DNA from: Rhodocyclales bacterium RIFCSPLOWO2_02_FULL_63_24
Lineage (GTDB): Bacteria; Pseudomonadota; Gammaproteobacteria; Burkholderiales; Rhodocyclaceae
Assembly (NCBI GenBank): GCA_001828935.1
Contig: MHZX01000050.1
Coordinates: 1-46,003 of the forward strand
Reading direction: 5' to 3'
DNA: 46,003 nt
Shown one piece after another: positions 1 through 8,536 of this stretch (its first letter is position 1; each line of letters starts with the position of its first letter). The notes under the pieces are model-generated. The model worked only from the letters and a program-made list of their open reading frames with translations. It was not told where the DNA came from and ran no database searches. The translations under genes and the position numbers were made by a program.

Positions 1-137
1 TGAAATTCAAAACCCAAAATCAACCCCGGCTTGCCCTGCTCGCTACCAAGACAATTCGTCGCCGCCAGATTTCTACGGAAATCCGACACCGTTAACATGG
101 ATACCTCGGAGCAGTGACTGGCTGCTAAAATAACCTC

Positions 138-1106
138 ATGAAAACTACCTTTCTGGAATTCGAACAGCCGATCGCCGAACTTGAGGCGAAGATTGAGCAG
201 TTGCGCTTTGTTCAGGACGATTCGGCAGTCGATATTTCCGAGGAGATTTCCCGTCTCGACGCGAAGAGTCAGAGCTTGACCAAGGAGATTTATGCCAAGC
301 TCACACCATGGCAGTGTGCCTTGGTGGCGAGGCATCCGCAGCGGCCTTATACGCTGGACTATCTGGGTTTGGCATTTACCGACTTCGAGGAACTCCACGG
401 CGATCGAAACTATGCAGACGACCATGCCATTGTCGGTGGTTTGGCGCGGTTTAACGGACAGTCTTGCATGGTGATTGGGCACCAAAAAGGACGGGATACC
501 AAGGAAAAGATCTTTCGCAATTTCGGCATGCCCCGCCCTGAGGGTTATCGCAAGGCTCTGCGCCTGATGCGTCTGGCCGAAAAATTCGGAATCCCGATTT
601 TTACCTTTGTCGATACTCCCGGAGCCTATCCGGGGATTGACGCGGAGGAGCGCGGCCAGTCGGAAGCAATTGGGCGCAATCTGGCGGTTATGACGGAATT
701 GAAGGTGCCGGTGATTGCCACCGTGATTGGTGAAGGCGGGTCGGGCGGCGCTCTGGCAATCGCAGTAGCCGATGTGGTTTTGATGCTTCAGTACGCGACG
801 TACTCCGTGATCTCGCCAGAGGGCTGCGCATCAATTTTGTGGAAGAGCGCGGAGCGTGCCGGCGACGCTGCCGAAACAATGGGAATTACGGCGCCTCGAC
901 TCAAGTCGCTCGGGCTGATCGACCGCATAATCAATGAACCGATTGGCGGCGCGCATCGTGACCATCGAGCCATGGCGCAAGGCGTAAAGAAATCCCTGCA
1001 GGAGGCGCTCAAGCAACTTGCCTGCCTTTCGTCAAGCGAGCTCATCGAGCGGCGCTTCGAGCGCCTGATGAGCTATGGTCGATTCAAGGAACAAGCAATC
1101 CACTGA
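138..1106 (+). CDS. accA: Acetyl-CoA carboxylase carboxyltransferase subunit alpha
   Basis: Alpha subunit of the carboxyltransferase half of acetyl-CoA carboxylase, which with AccD transfers the carboxyl group from biotin to acetyl-CoA to give malonyl-CoA, the first step of fatty acid synthesis in the cytoplasm. The 322-residue length and the family N-terminus ([16 protein letters not shown]) match full-length AccA. The central crotonase-like core has the glycine-rich stretch [10 protein letters not shown] near residues 199-208, followed by the [11 protein letters not shown] segment. The ATG at 138 follows an AT-rich stretch (TAAAAT at 126-131), so the leader may be very short. The 3' end overlaps tilS by 32 nt, which suggests coupled translation. 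The 137 nt upstream show no complete gene; dnaE often lies there in relatives, but that cannot be tested here. Confidence 0.97.
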   Translation: MKTTFLEFEQPIAELEAKIEQLRFVQDDSAVDISEEISRLDAKSQSLTKEIYAKLTPWQCALVARHPQRPYTLDYLGLAFTDFEELHGDRNYADDHAIVGGLARFNGQSCMVIGHQKGRDTKEKIFRNFGMPRPEGYRKALRLMRLAEKFGIPIFTFVDTPGAYPGIDAEERGQSEAIGRNLAVMTELKVPVIATVIGEGGSGGALAIAVADVVLMLQYATYSVISPEGCASILWKSAERAGDAAETMGITAPRLKSLGLIDRIINEPIGGAHRDHRAMAQGVKKSLQEALKQLACLSSSELIERRFERLMSYGRFKEQAIH

Positions 1107-2043
1107 TCCCGTCTTGCGGGCGGTCGCCTCCTGTCTGCTCCGCTACGCCCGCCCGAGGCAAGCCGTCGTGGTCGGCTTTTCCGGGGGGCTCGATTCCACG
1201 GTGTTGCTGCATGCCGTCCATGCCTTGGCAAAAGGCATGGAGTTGGAACTGTCGGCGCTCCACGTGAATCACGGACTGAGCGCCAATGCCGACAGTTGGG
1301 CTGCTTCTTGCGCTCACTTTTGTCGGGAACTGGGACTCCTGCTGACGGTACGTCGCATCGACGTACCGCTTGATAGTGGTGAAGGTATTGAAGCGGCGGC
1401 CCGGCGTGTGCGCCATAAACTGCTGGCCGATCATCCCGCCGACTGGATCCTTCTGGCACACCACGCTGACGATCAGGCGGAAACCGTTCTGCATAACCTG
1501 TTACGTGGTGCGGGCGTGCGCGGGGCCGCGGCAATGCAGGAAGCACGAGGTCGCATATTGCGCCCTTTGCTGGGCGTGGCTCGCGATGCGCTGCTTGCCT
1601 ACGTACGGTCTTGCAAACTGGTGTGGATCGAGGATGAGAGCAATGCCGATCACCGATACACACGGAACTTTCTGCGGCATCGGGTGCTTCCTCTTGTCGC
1701 ATCGCGCTTTCCCAGGGCGGGAGAGCAACTTGCCGCTGCGTCGGCTCGCTTCAGCGAGGCGGACTCATTGCTTGATGACCTCGCCACACTGGATCTTCGG
1801 GGAAGTCCCCCGGAATTTCCTTTGCCCCTGAAATTATTTCGCGAGTTGCCAGCTGCCCGCGCCAGAAACCTGTTGCGCGCCATGCTGACCTGGCATTGCG
1901 CTCAAGCCCCTGATGAGCGTCGTCTGAACGAGTTCGTGCGCCAGTTGCAGACAGCGGCTCCCGACCGGCATCCGCGCCTTGATCTTGCGCGGTATGCCTT
2001 ATGGTGTGAGAGAGGTAGGCTTTGGTATAAAAGCTTGGCCTAG
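1075..2043 (+). CDS. tilS: tRNA(Ile)-lysidine synthase, short form
   Basis: Modifies cytidine 34 of the CAU-anticodon tRNA-Ile to lysidine, so that it reads AUA instead of AUG. The PP-loop ATP-pyrophosphatase motif SGGLDS is at residues 36-41, followed by the family signatures [18 protein letters not shown] and the RNFLRH segment near residue 195. At 322 residues it is about 110 shorter than the E. coli enzyme and ends after the central domain, so the C-terminal tRNA-binding domain appears to be absent. Short TilS proteins exist in other bacteria, so the gene may still be functional. The start lies inside accA. The stop codon overlaps the convergent response-regulator stop by about 3 nt, leaving no room for a missing domain. 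Confidence 0.93.
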   Translation: MVDSRNKQSTDPVLRAVASCLLRYARPRQAVVVGFSGGLDSTVLLHAVHALAKGMELELSALHVNHGLSANADSWAASCAHFCRELGLLLTVRRIDVPLDSGEGIEAAARRVRHKLLADHPADWILLAHHADDQAETVLHNLLRGAGVRGAAAMQEARGRILRPLLGVARDALLAYVRSCKLVWIEDESNADHRYTRNFLRHRVLPLVASRFPRAGEQLAAASARFSEADSLLDDLATLDLRGSPPEFPLPLKLFRELPAARARNLLRAMLTWHCAQAPDERRLNEFVRQLQTAAPDRHPRLDLARYALWCERGRLWYKSLA

Positions 2044-2657
2044 AATTCAGGCCTGTCACTGAAAATACTGAGCATTTGCGATAACTCGACCGCGGAGCGG
2101 ACTTCCATTTTGTCGAAAATACGGGAACGATGGACTTCCACGGTGCGCATGGCTATGCCTAATTCGTCGGCGATGATCTTATTCAACTTGCCGGCCAGAA
2201 TCCTTTGCATGACTTCCTGCTCGCGCTGCGTAAGCTGCGCCAGTTTTTGCTCCAACAGCAGGACCGAATTTTCTTTTGTATTCCGTTTCGCGTCATGTTC
2301 CATCGCAGCTACGACTTTGTCGACAAGTGCGTTGTCGTCGTAAGGCTTCTCGATGAAGTCGAAGGCGCCGTCCTTTAAGGCCTGAACTGCCATGGGCACA
2401 TCGCCGTGCCCTGTTAAAAAAATTACCGGCAGACGGCAATGCAAAACCCGCAACCGGTCGAACAACTCAATGCCGCTCATTCCCGGCATCCGCACATCCA
2501 GCAGCAGACAGCCGCAGAGGTTCCGGCTCACGAACGCCAGAAAATCGCCGGCCGAGTTCCACGTATTCGACGGCACGCCGCGAGATTGCAACAGCCACTG
2601 CAGGGCATCGCGCACCGCTGGATCATCATCGACAATATGCGTCGTGGCTCCGCTCAT
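2040..2657 (-). CDS. dctR: FixJ/DctR-type response regulator of the dicarboxylate system
   Basis: Two-component response regulator of 205 residues. The receiver domain has the acidic cluster D10-D12, the phosphoacceptor D54 (LLLDVRMPGMSG), T82 and K104 (FIEKPYD). A LuxR/FixJ-type helix-turn-helix at about 135-200 includes LTQREQEVMQ and a recognition segment around IADELGIAMRTVEVHRSRI. The start overlaps the end of the upstream kinase gene by 4 nt, so the two are translated as a pair. Its position beside dctPQM, and resemblance to the DctS/DctR pair of dicarboxylate TRAP systems, suggests it activates the transporter in response to C4-dicarboxylates. The ligand and target are inferred from context. 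Confidence 0.9.
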   Translation of the reverse strand: MSGATTHIVDDDPAVRDALQWLLQSRGVPSNTWNSAGDFLAFVSRNLCGCLLLDVRMPGMSGIELFDRLRVLHCRLPVIFLTGHGDVPMAVQALKDGAFDFIEKPYDDNALVDKVVAAMEHDAKRNTKENSVLLLEQKLAQLTQREQEVMQRILAGKLNKIIADELGIAMRTVEVHRSRIFDKMEVRSAVELSQMLSIFSDRPEF

Positions 2658-4621
2658 TGGTGTGCCATGGGCAAAAGAATGTGGAACACCGTACCTCCTC
2701 CCACATTGGCCTCGAATGAAAGGCGACCCCGGTGATTTTCCACCACCGAACGGCAGATTGCCAGCCCCATGCCCATGCCTTCTGCCTTGGTTGTGAACAA
2801 CGGATCAAATAGTTTGTCGGCGACACCGGCGTCTATGCCACAGCCGCGATCGGCAATCGTCAGCAGGGCATATTGGTCTGCGCATGTAAGCCTGATGTCG
2901 ATTTGCCGTTGGTGGATGGGAGTATCCCGCATCGACTCCACCGCGTTGCGGAAGAGGTTGAACAGCGCCTGTTCGAGCAGCACCGGATCACCTTCAATGG
3001 ACGGCTGGGCCTGCAGGTCAAGAGTAACGCGGATGCCTTTCTGGCGAATTTCACCTTCCATCTGAGCCAGGGCTGCGTCGATTCTTTCGCCGAGACGGAT
3101 CGACTCGAAGCGATCTTCGCTATGTCGGGCAAGATTGTAGATACGGCGGATGACTTGTCCGGCACGCCGGGCCTGTTCTACCGCCTTGTCAAGCGCCGGG
3201 ACAACTTCCGCGGGTGGCGCGTCATTGCGCAGCAGATTGACGGCCCCGGTGCAGTAGCTCGAGATGGCTGCCAGAGGCTGGTTCAACTCATGCGCGATAC
3301 TGGACGCCATTTCACCCATGGCGACAAGACGCGCAGTGGACTGCAGACGATCCTGCTGCTGGCGCGCGCGCTCTTCAGCCTGCTTTCGCTCTGTGATATC
3401 GACCATCGAGCCCATCCATCCGGAATGTCGCCCGTGGGCATCGATCAAAGGAGCTTCGTGAATCAGGACGTCGATGACTTCGCCGTTACGACGCTTGAGC
3501 TTTAGTTCAAAACCCTCTTCAGGTCCTTCCCCGGCCAGGACGCGATCATGAATGGCGAGGGTTGCGTCGAGATAATCGTCCGCCCAGTAGGGCATAGGCG
3601 GGTGGCGACCGATCAGCTCTTCCGCGGACCAGCCGACCATGCGACAAAAGGCCGGGTTTACGTAGATGATTTCGCCATCCAGGTTTCGAGCTCGCATGCC
3701 GGTGTCGAGAGAGTCTTCCATCGCCTTGCGAAAGGCATGCTCCTGTCGCAGTTGCTCTTCCACAGCCTGTCGACGCAGCACGTGGCGACGGAGAATCCAG
3801 AGACTCCATAGTACGATCGTGGCAAGGATGACCAGGCTGGCCGACAGCAAGGTACTGGCTAGCGGCCGTGGTGCATGGTAGGGCACCGCGTGTAGGGTAA
3901 GCCCCCATCCAGGAGGATCGAAAGCGACCTGGTAGCCTTCCTCGGTGACCGAGGATTCGATTTTCGATCGCGTTCCGAGTGCCTTGCCGGAATCCCCGAT
4001 TATGCTGATTCGATAGCGTTCGGCCAGCCACCACGGCACGCTGTCGCCGAGCAGATCCCGAATCCGGTAGACCCCAACCGCAACACCGACAATTCTGCCC
4101 TCGCGGGATACCGGGACGTGCACCTCGAATTGCCAGTCGTTCGTAAAAAAGGGATATGCAGCACTGTAAACAGGTTTTCCGAGCGACCGTGCGAGGCGAA
4201 AGCTCTGCCTGGATGGAGCGGCATCCATGGCATCGCCGACCAAATTGGGGTCCATGGTGATCGGATGGGCCAGCCGCACGGCTCCATCGTTGCCAAGCCA
4301 GATCAGTTGCCGAAGGCCGCTTTCGAAGCCAAACAAGGTGCGGGTGAAAGATTCGAAAGCCGCCGGGCTGGCGGTATGCGCCTGATCGATGCGGCCGAGC
4401 AATTCCTCGTTGCGGATCAGGTGAAATCGCAGATTCTGCTCCAGCCAGAGGATGTCGCTGATCAGTGTGGCGCGCCGTTCTTCCTTGTCGGCACGATCGG
4501 ACATCCAGAGCAGGAGGGCGACACCGCCGACAAACAGGATGAAGGCCAATCGTGGCAATATCCACAGCCAGCGCCAGCGGCTGATGCGTTCCCCGGATGG
4601 TAATGCCGTCGATAATCCCAT
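2654..4621 (-). CDS. dctS: DctS-like sensor histidine kinase with PAS domain
   Basis: Inner-membrane sensor kinase of 655 residues. Two transmembrane helices at about 20-40 and 258-278 enclose a periplasmic sensor region of about 215 residues, of the kind seen in dicarboxylate sensors DctB/DctS. A cytoplasmic PAS/PAC domain follows (about 298-415, ending SMVDITERKQ). The dimerisation/phosphoacceptor box AHELNQPLAAI has its histidine at 444. The ATPase domain has N-box LFRNAVES, G1 box DRGCGI and G2 box GMGMGLAIC. It overlaps the regulator gene by 4 nt and diverges from dctP across 147 nt. It probably senses a dicarboxylate outside the cell and phosphorylates D54 of the partner; the ligand itself is inferred. 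Confidence 0.9.
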   Translation of the reverse strand: MGLSTALPSGERISRWRWLWILPRLAFILFVGGVALLLWMSDRADKEERRATLISDILWLEQNLRFHLIRNEELLGRIDQAHTASPAAFESFTRTLFGFESGLRQLIWLGNDGAVRLAHPITMDPNLVGDAMDAAPSRQSFRLARSLGKPVYSAAYPFFTNDWQFEVHVPVSREGRIVGVAVGVYRIRDLLGDSVPWWLAERYRISIIGDSGKALGTRSKIESSVTEEGYQVAFDPPGWGLTLHAVPYHAPRPLASTLLSASLVILATIVLWSLWILRRHVLRRQAVEEQLRQEHAFRKAMEDSLDTGMRARNLDGEIIYVNPAFCRMVGWSAEELIGRHPPMPYWADDYLDATLAIHDRVLAGEGPEEGFELKLKRRNGEVIDVLIHEAPLIDAHGRHSGWMGSMVDITERKQAEERARQQQDRLQSTARLVAMGEMASSIAHELNQPLAAISSYCTGAVNLLRNDAPPAEVVPALDKAVEQARRAGQVIRRIYNLARHSEDRFESIRLGERIDAALAQMEGEIRQKGIRVTLDLQAQPSIEGDPVLLEQALFNLFRNAVESMRDTPIHQRQIDIRLTCADQYALLTIADRGCGIDAGVADKLFDPLFTTKAEGMGMGLAICRSVVENHRGRLSFEANVGGGTVFHILLPMAHQ

Positions 4622-4768
4622 GCTGTGATGTTAGCGTGCCTGACCGCATTGGAAGGATATTTGCGGAAATCCACAATAGTCAAGCTTGGGGCGCTCGCGG
4701 AGAATTCGCGACACCGCAACGTGCGGCGTGTAGCTTCGTGCATACAACACAGTCTAGGAGGTTCAAAA

Positions 4769-5773
4769 ATGAAAATTCGTACCGTATTCGTTGGTTTGGT
4801 GGCCGCGACTTTCTCGGCGATTGCGCTGGCTCAAGCGCCGATCGTTATCAAGTTCAGCCATGTGGTCGCCGCAGATACGCCGAAGGGCAAGGCGTCGGAG
4901 TTTTTCGCCAAGAAAGCCGCCGAACTGACCAAAGGCAAGGTCAAGGTAGAGGTCTATGCCAACAGTGCCTTGTACAAGGACAAGGAAGAGATGGAAGCGC
5001 TGCAACTGGGCGCCGTGCAGATGCTGGCGCCCTCGCTGGCAAAGTTCGGCCCGCTCGGCGTCAAGGAGTTCGAGGCCTTTGATTTGCCTTACATCTTTGA
5101 CAACACCGCCGAACTTCACAAGATTACGCAAGGCCCGGTCGGCGCTTCGCTGCTGGCCAAACTGGAACCCAAGGGCATCAAGGGACTGGCATTCTGGGAC
5201 AATGGATTCAAGTCTTTCTCTGCCAACAAGCCGCTGAAAACTCCGGCGGATTTCAAGGGCCTCAAGATGCGGATTCAGTCGTCAAAGGTGCTGGAATCGC
5301 AAATGCGTGCCTTGGGCGCCTTGCCGCAGGTAATGGCATTCTCCGAGGTCTATCAGGCGTTGCAAACCGGCGTGGTGGACGGGACCGAGAACCCGCACTC
5401 GAATCTTTACACGCAGAAGATGCATGAAGTGCAAAAGCACATGACCCTGACTGAGCATGGTTACCTCGGCTACGCGGTGATCACCAACAAGAAATTCTGG
5501 GATGGCCTGCCGGGCGATGTTCGCGGCCAGTTGGAGCAGGCGATGAAGGAGGCGACCGTGTTTGCCAACGGCATAGCCAAGCAGGAGAACGATGGCGCGC
5601 TGGAAAAGATCAAGGCGTCGGGGAAAACCCAGGTCTATACGCCGACCGCCGCCGAGCGTAACGCGATCAAGAAGGCATTGGTAAAGACCCACACTGACAT
5701 GGAATCCCGTATCGGCAAGGAGGCCATTCAGGCCATCTACAAAGAGACCGGTTTCGATCCGAGCAAGCTGTAA
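4769..5773 (+). CDS. dctP: TRAP transporter dicarboxylate-binding protein
   Basis: Periplasmic solute-binding protein of a tripartite ATP-independent periplasmic transporter, delivering its ligand to DctQM. The ATG at 4769 follows a strong Shine-Dalgarno (TAGGAGG) and gives a clean Sec signal peptide (MKIRTVFVGLVAATFSAIALAQA), so I reject the longer in-frame reading from 4625. The 334-residue product has the DctP pattern: IVIKFSHVVAADTPKG at the mature N-terminus, LKMRIQSS with the conserved carboxylate-binding arginine, and VDGTENP in the second lobe. The adjacent DctS/DctR pair favours C4-dicarboxylates such as succinate, fumarate or malate. The ligand is not proven by sequence alone. Confidence 0.95.
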   Translation: MKIRTVFVGLVAATFSAIALAQAPIVIKFSHVVAADTPKGKASEFFAKKAAELTKGKVKVEVYANSALYKDKEEMEALQLGAVQMLAPSLAKFGPLGVKEFEAFDLPYIFDNTAELHKITQGPVGASLLAKLEPKGIKGLAFWDNGFKSFSANKPLKTPADFKGLKMRIQSSKVLESQMRALGALPQVMAFSEVYQALQTGVVDGTENPHSNLYTQKMHEVQKHMTLTEHGYLGYAVITNKKFWDGLPGDVRGQLEQAMKEATVFANGIAKQENDGALEKIKASGKTQVYTPTAAERNAIKKALVKTHTDMESRIGKEAIQAIYKETGFDPSKL

Positions 5774-5788
5774 AGCCTGTCGTCCCGC

Positions 5789-5818
5789 ACCCTGCCGGCG
5801 CAAGAGCGGCGGCAGGGT
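5789..5818 (+). terminator. Intergenic stem-loop between dctP and dctQ
   Basis: A perfect 9-bp inverted repeat, ACCCTGCCG (5789-5797) and CGGCAGGGT (5810-5818), with a 12-nt loop. It starts 15 nt after the dctP stop and is followed by only three T residues. The short T-run makes it a weak terminator at best. It more likely protects the 3' end of the dctP message or partly attenuates, so that the binding protein is made in excess over the membrane subunits. Confidence 0.6.
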
Positions 5819-5878
5819 TTCCACGAATTTGCAAGATCACGTACAGTCGAAGAACCGCTCTACGGGGGAGTTCCGTTC

Positions 5879-6619
5879 ATGAAATATCTTGATCACCTGG
5901 AGGAATGGATAATTACATTCCTGATGGGCGCCGCGACCCTGATCATTTTTGTCGCGGTGATCCATCGCTACGCTGCCGGAATGAGCATCCCCGGTCTGCA
6001 GGATTGGCTGCTGGCCCTCGATCTGGGCTGGGCGCAGGAACTGACCATCATCATGTTCGTCTGGATGGCCAAGTTCGGTGCCGCCTATGGGGTGCGCACA
6101 GGCATTCACGTCGGGGTCGATGTTCTGATCAACCGGCTCGACGACAAGATGCGAAAGAAATTCATTGTCTTCGGCCTGCTCGCCGGAGCAACCTTCACCG
6201 GCATTGTGGGTTCGCTGGGCGCTTACTTTGTCTGGGAAAACGGCGCACACCATGCGTTCCTCACGCTGGCGGGAATGCCTGTCGGTGACATTCCCGAAGG
6301 CCCCACGACGCCCGACCTCGAATGGCCGACCTGGATGGTTTATTCGGCGATTCCGCTCGGCACCAGCCTGATGTGCTTCCGCTTTTTGCAGGTGCTGGTC
6401 GACTTCCTCAAGACCGGCGAATTGCCGCATCACGATCACGGCCATGTCGACGGCCTCGAAGAAGACGCAGTGGCGGACGAAATAAACGCGTACGCGATGG
6501 ACGACAATCTGCACATGCACGACCTCGCACACACCATGGTCGGCGACAATCGGCGCAAGGAAGACGTGCCGGTCGATCCCGATCGTCGTAAGGACGACCT
6601 CGGAGGCGAGCCGAAATGA
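5879..6619 (+). CDS. dctQ: TRAP transporter small permease with long charged tail
   Basis: Small membrane subunit of the dicarboxylate TRAP transporter, which joins DctM in the inner membrane. A GGGGGAG Shine-Dalgarno precedes the ATG. Four hydrophobic segments fit DctQ: about residues 10-32, 50-70, 98-122 and 148-180. At 246 residues it is longer than most DctQ proteins. The extra length is a hydrophilic C-terminal tail of about 60 residues, rich in His, Asp and Glu (HHDHGHVDG; later MDDNLHMHDLAH and DRRKDD), predicted to be cytoplasmic. The gene ends in an ATGA overlap with dctM. The tail has no function I recognise. Confidence 0.92.
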   Translation: MKYLDHLEEWIITFLMGAATLIIFVAVIHRYAAGMSIPGLQDWLLALDLGWAQELTIIMFVWMAKFGAAYGVRTGIHVGVDVLINRLDDKMRKKFIVFGLLAGATFTGIVGSLGAYFVWENGAHHAFLTLAGMPVGDIPEGPTTPDLEWPTWMVYSAIPLGTSLMCFRFLQVLVDFLKTGELPHHDHGHVDGLEEDAVADEINAYAMDDNLHMHDLAHTMVGDNRRKEDVPVDPDRRKDDLGGEPK

Positions 6620-7899
6620 ATGCCGCCATAATTTTCCTGCTGCTGCTGGCCCTGATGCTGACGGGCATGCCGATTTCGATTTCGCTCGGACTTACCGTAC
6701 TCAGCTTTCTCTTCATGTTCACGCAGGTACCGCTGGAGTCGGTGGCGCTGAAGCTGTTTACCGGCATCGAGAAGTTCGAGATCATGGCCATCCCCTTCTT
6801 CATTCTGGCCGGCAACTTCCTGACCCACGGCGGTGTCGCGAAACGCATGATCCGCTTCGCCTCGTCAATGGTAGGGCATTGGTACGGCGGTCTCGGACTG
6901 TCCGGCGTGCTTGCCTGCGCCTTGTTTGCGGCGATTTCCGGGTCTTCTCCGGCGACAGTGGTGGCGATCGGCTCGATTCTGCTGCCCGCGATGGTGAAAG
7001 CTGGCTTTCCGAACAAGTTTGGCGCCGGCGTGATTACCACCTCGGGCGCGCTGGGCATTCTGATCCCGCCATCGATTGTGATGGTCATGTACTCGGTGGC
7101 GACCAATACCTCGGTCGGCGCCTTGTTCATGGCGGGGGTTGTGCCCGGGATCGGATTGGCCATGGTCTTGGGCGCCGTGACCTACTATCGGGCGCGGAAG
7201 TACGATTATCCGCGCCTCCCGAAAGCGACTTTCCCTGAGCGTTTCAAGGCCTTTCGCGAATCGGCCTGGGGTTTGTTGCTGATCGTGATCGTCATGGGCG
7301 GCATTTACACCGGCATGTTCACCCCAACCGAGGCAGCGGCGATGAGTGCGGTTTACGCGTTCTTTGTGGCCGTGTTTGTGTACAAGGATCTGGGGCTCAA
7401 GGATGTGCCGCGCGTGTTGCTCAACTCGGCCAACATGTCGGCAATGTTGCTCTACATCATCACCAATGCCGTGCTGTTCTCCTTCATCATGACCAACGAG
7501 AACATCCCGCAGGCGCTGGCCGACTGGATGTTGGGCCACGGGCTGGGCATGATCACCTTTCTGCTGGCTTGCAACGTCATTCTGCTGCTGGCCGGCAACT
7601 TCATGGAGCCTTCGTCGATCGTGCTGATCTTCGCCCCGATCCTGTTCCCGGTGGCCGTCAAGCTGGGTATCGACCCGGTGCATTTCGGCATCATGATGGT
7701 GGTGAACATGGAAGTCGGCATGTGTCATCCGCCGGTCGGGCTCAACCTTTATGTGGCTTCGGGCATTACCAAGATGGGGATTACCGAATTGACCGTCGCG
7801 GTCTGGCCGTGGCTGCTGGCCATGCTGGGGTATCTCCTCGTAGTGACCTACTGGCCAGGTTTGTCGCTTTGGTTCCCGAGATACTTGGGCATGATGTAA
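6616..7899 (+). CDS. dctM: TRAP transporter large permease
   Basis: Large 12-helix permease of the dicarboxylate TRAP transporter, catalysing sodium-coupled uptake together with DctQ. The 427-residue product shows the DctM family pattern: MTGMPISISLGL near the N-terminus, the ISGSSPATVVAIGSI loop, GALGILIPPSIVMVMY, and a second inverted half with GMCHPPVGLNLYVA. Its ATG overlaps the dctQ stop (ATGA), so dctP-dctQ-dctM form one unit. A strong terminator begins 18 nt after the stop. Confidence 0.96.
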   Translation: MNAAIIFLLLLALMLTGMPISISLGLTVLSFLFMFTQVPLESVALKLFTGIEKFEIMAIPFFILAGNFLTHGGVAKRMIRFASSMVGHWYGGLGLSGVLACALFAAISGSSPATVVAIGSILLPAMVKAGFPNKFGAGVITTSGALGILIPPSIVMVMYSVATNTSVGALFMAGVVPGIGLAMVLGAVTYYRARKYDYPRLPKATFPERFKAFRESAWGLLLIVIVMGGIYTGMFTPTEAAAMSAVYAFFVAVFVYKDLGLKDVPRVLLNSANMSAMLLYIITNAVLFSFIMTNENIPQALADWMLGHGLGMITFLLACNVILLLAGNFMEPSSIVLIFAPILFPVAVKLGIDPVHFGIMMVVNMEVGMCHPPVGLNLYVASGITKMGITELTVAVWPWLLAMLGYLLVVTYWPGLSLWFPRYLGMM

Positions 7900-7917
7900 G
7901 TTCTTTCGTGCCAGCGA

Positions 7918-7950
7918 CAAGGGCCCGGCGATGCCGGGCCCTTGTTTTTT
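7918..7950 (+). terminator. Rho-independent terminator of dctPQM
   Basis: A perfect 12-bp stem, CAAGGGCCCGGC (7918-7929) and GCCGGGCCCTTG (7933-7944), with a three-base loop and six T residues. It sits immediately after dctM and separates the uptake operon from ndk. Confidence 0.95.
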
Positions 7951-7994
7951 ATGGTGCCGGAGCCCGGTTCAGCCGGGTTCATGGGAAGAAACTG

Positions 7995-8015
7995 AGCTAA
8001 AATATTAAGTTAGCT
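7995..8015. promoter_or_regulatory. Inverted repeat upstream of ndk
   Basis: AGCTAA (7995-8000) and TTAGCT (8010-8015) form a 6-bp inverted repeat around an AT-rich spacer that contains AATATT. It lies in the only AT-rich part of the ndk upstream region and could be a protein-binding site or part of the promoter. No convincing -35/-10 pair was found. Confidence 0.3.
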
Positions 8016-8019
8016 ATTT

Positions 8020-8062
8020 ATGTCCGCAGCACCTCGCTGCGGACGGTATCCCTTGGCGGGAT
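8020..8062 (+). repeat. Single copy of the two-hairpin intergenic repeat (family A)
   Basis: This 43-nt stretch is a divergent copy of the 44-nt units at 35641-35728 and 40768-40899, read in the opposite orientation. It forms two adjacent stem-loops. The first has a 9-bp stem, GTCCGCAGC and GCTGCGGAC, with loop ACCTC. The second has a 5-bp stem, ATCCC and GGGAT, with loop TTGGC. The first stem differs in sequence from the other copies but keeps the fold. It lies in the ndk leader region, 42 nt before the ndk start, and downstream of the dctM terminator. Confidence 0.7.
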
Positions 8063-8104
8063 GTCTGACCAAAAACTGTAGCTCAACCTGTTCTGGAGAA
8101 AGTA

Positions 8105-8530
8105 ATGGCTGTCGAACGTACCCTGTCGATCATCAAACCCGATGCAGTTGCAAAAAATGTGATCGGCAAGATCTATTCCCGCTTCGAGACCAACGGTCTC
8201 AAGATCGTTGCCGCGCGCATGGTGCACCTGTCGCGCCAGGAGGCCGAAGGTTTCTACGCCGTGCACAAGGCGCGTCCCTTCTTCAAGGATCTTGTCGAGT
8301 TCATGATTTCGGGTCCGGTGATGGTCCAGGTACTGGAAGGCGAGGGCGCGATCACCAAGAACCGCGACCTGATGGGCGCCACCGATCCGAAGAAGGCCGA
8401 AGCCGGCACCATTCGCGCCGATTTCGCCGACAGCATCGATGCCAATGCCGTGCATGGCTCCGACGCCGCGGAAACCGCCGCCGTCGAAATTGCCTATTTC
8501 TTCCCCGCGCTGAACGTCTATTCGCGCTGA
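8105..8530 (+). CDS. ndk: Nucleoside-diphosphate kinase
   Basis: Transfers the gamma phosphate of ATP to nucleoside diphosphates through a phosphohistidine, balancing (d)NTP pools. The 141-residue protein is standard length. It begins [17 protein letters not shown], and its active-site histidine lies in [16 protein letters not shown] at about residue 117. A GGAGAA Shine-Dalgarno precedes the ATG. rlmN starts 6 nt after the stop, and the ndk-rlmN-pilF-rodZ-ispG-hisS order is widespread in Beta- and Gammaproteobacteria. Confidence 0.98.
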   Translation: MAVERTLSIIKPDAVAKNVIGKIYSRFETNGLKIVAARMVHLSRQEAEGFYAVHKARPFFKDLVEFMISGPVMVQVLEGEGAITKNRDLMGATDPKKAEAGTIRADFADSIDANAVHGSDAAETAAVEIAYFFPALNVYSR

Positions 8531-8536
8531 TCGTCA

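Noticed and set aside
4622-4768. Sigma-54 promoter for dctP
   Set aside because: No GG-N10-GC element with the proper flanks was found in the divergent region, and the regulator is FixJ-type, not an NtrC-type activator.
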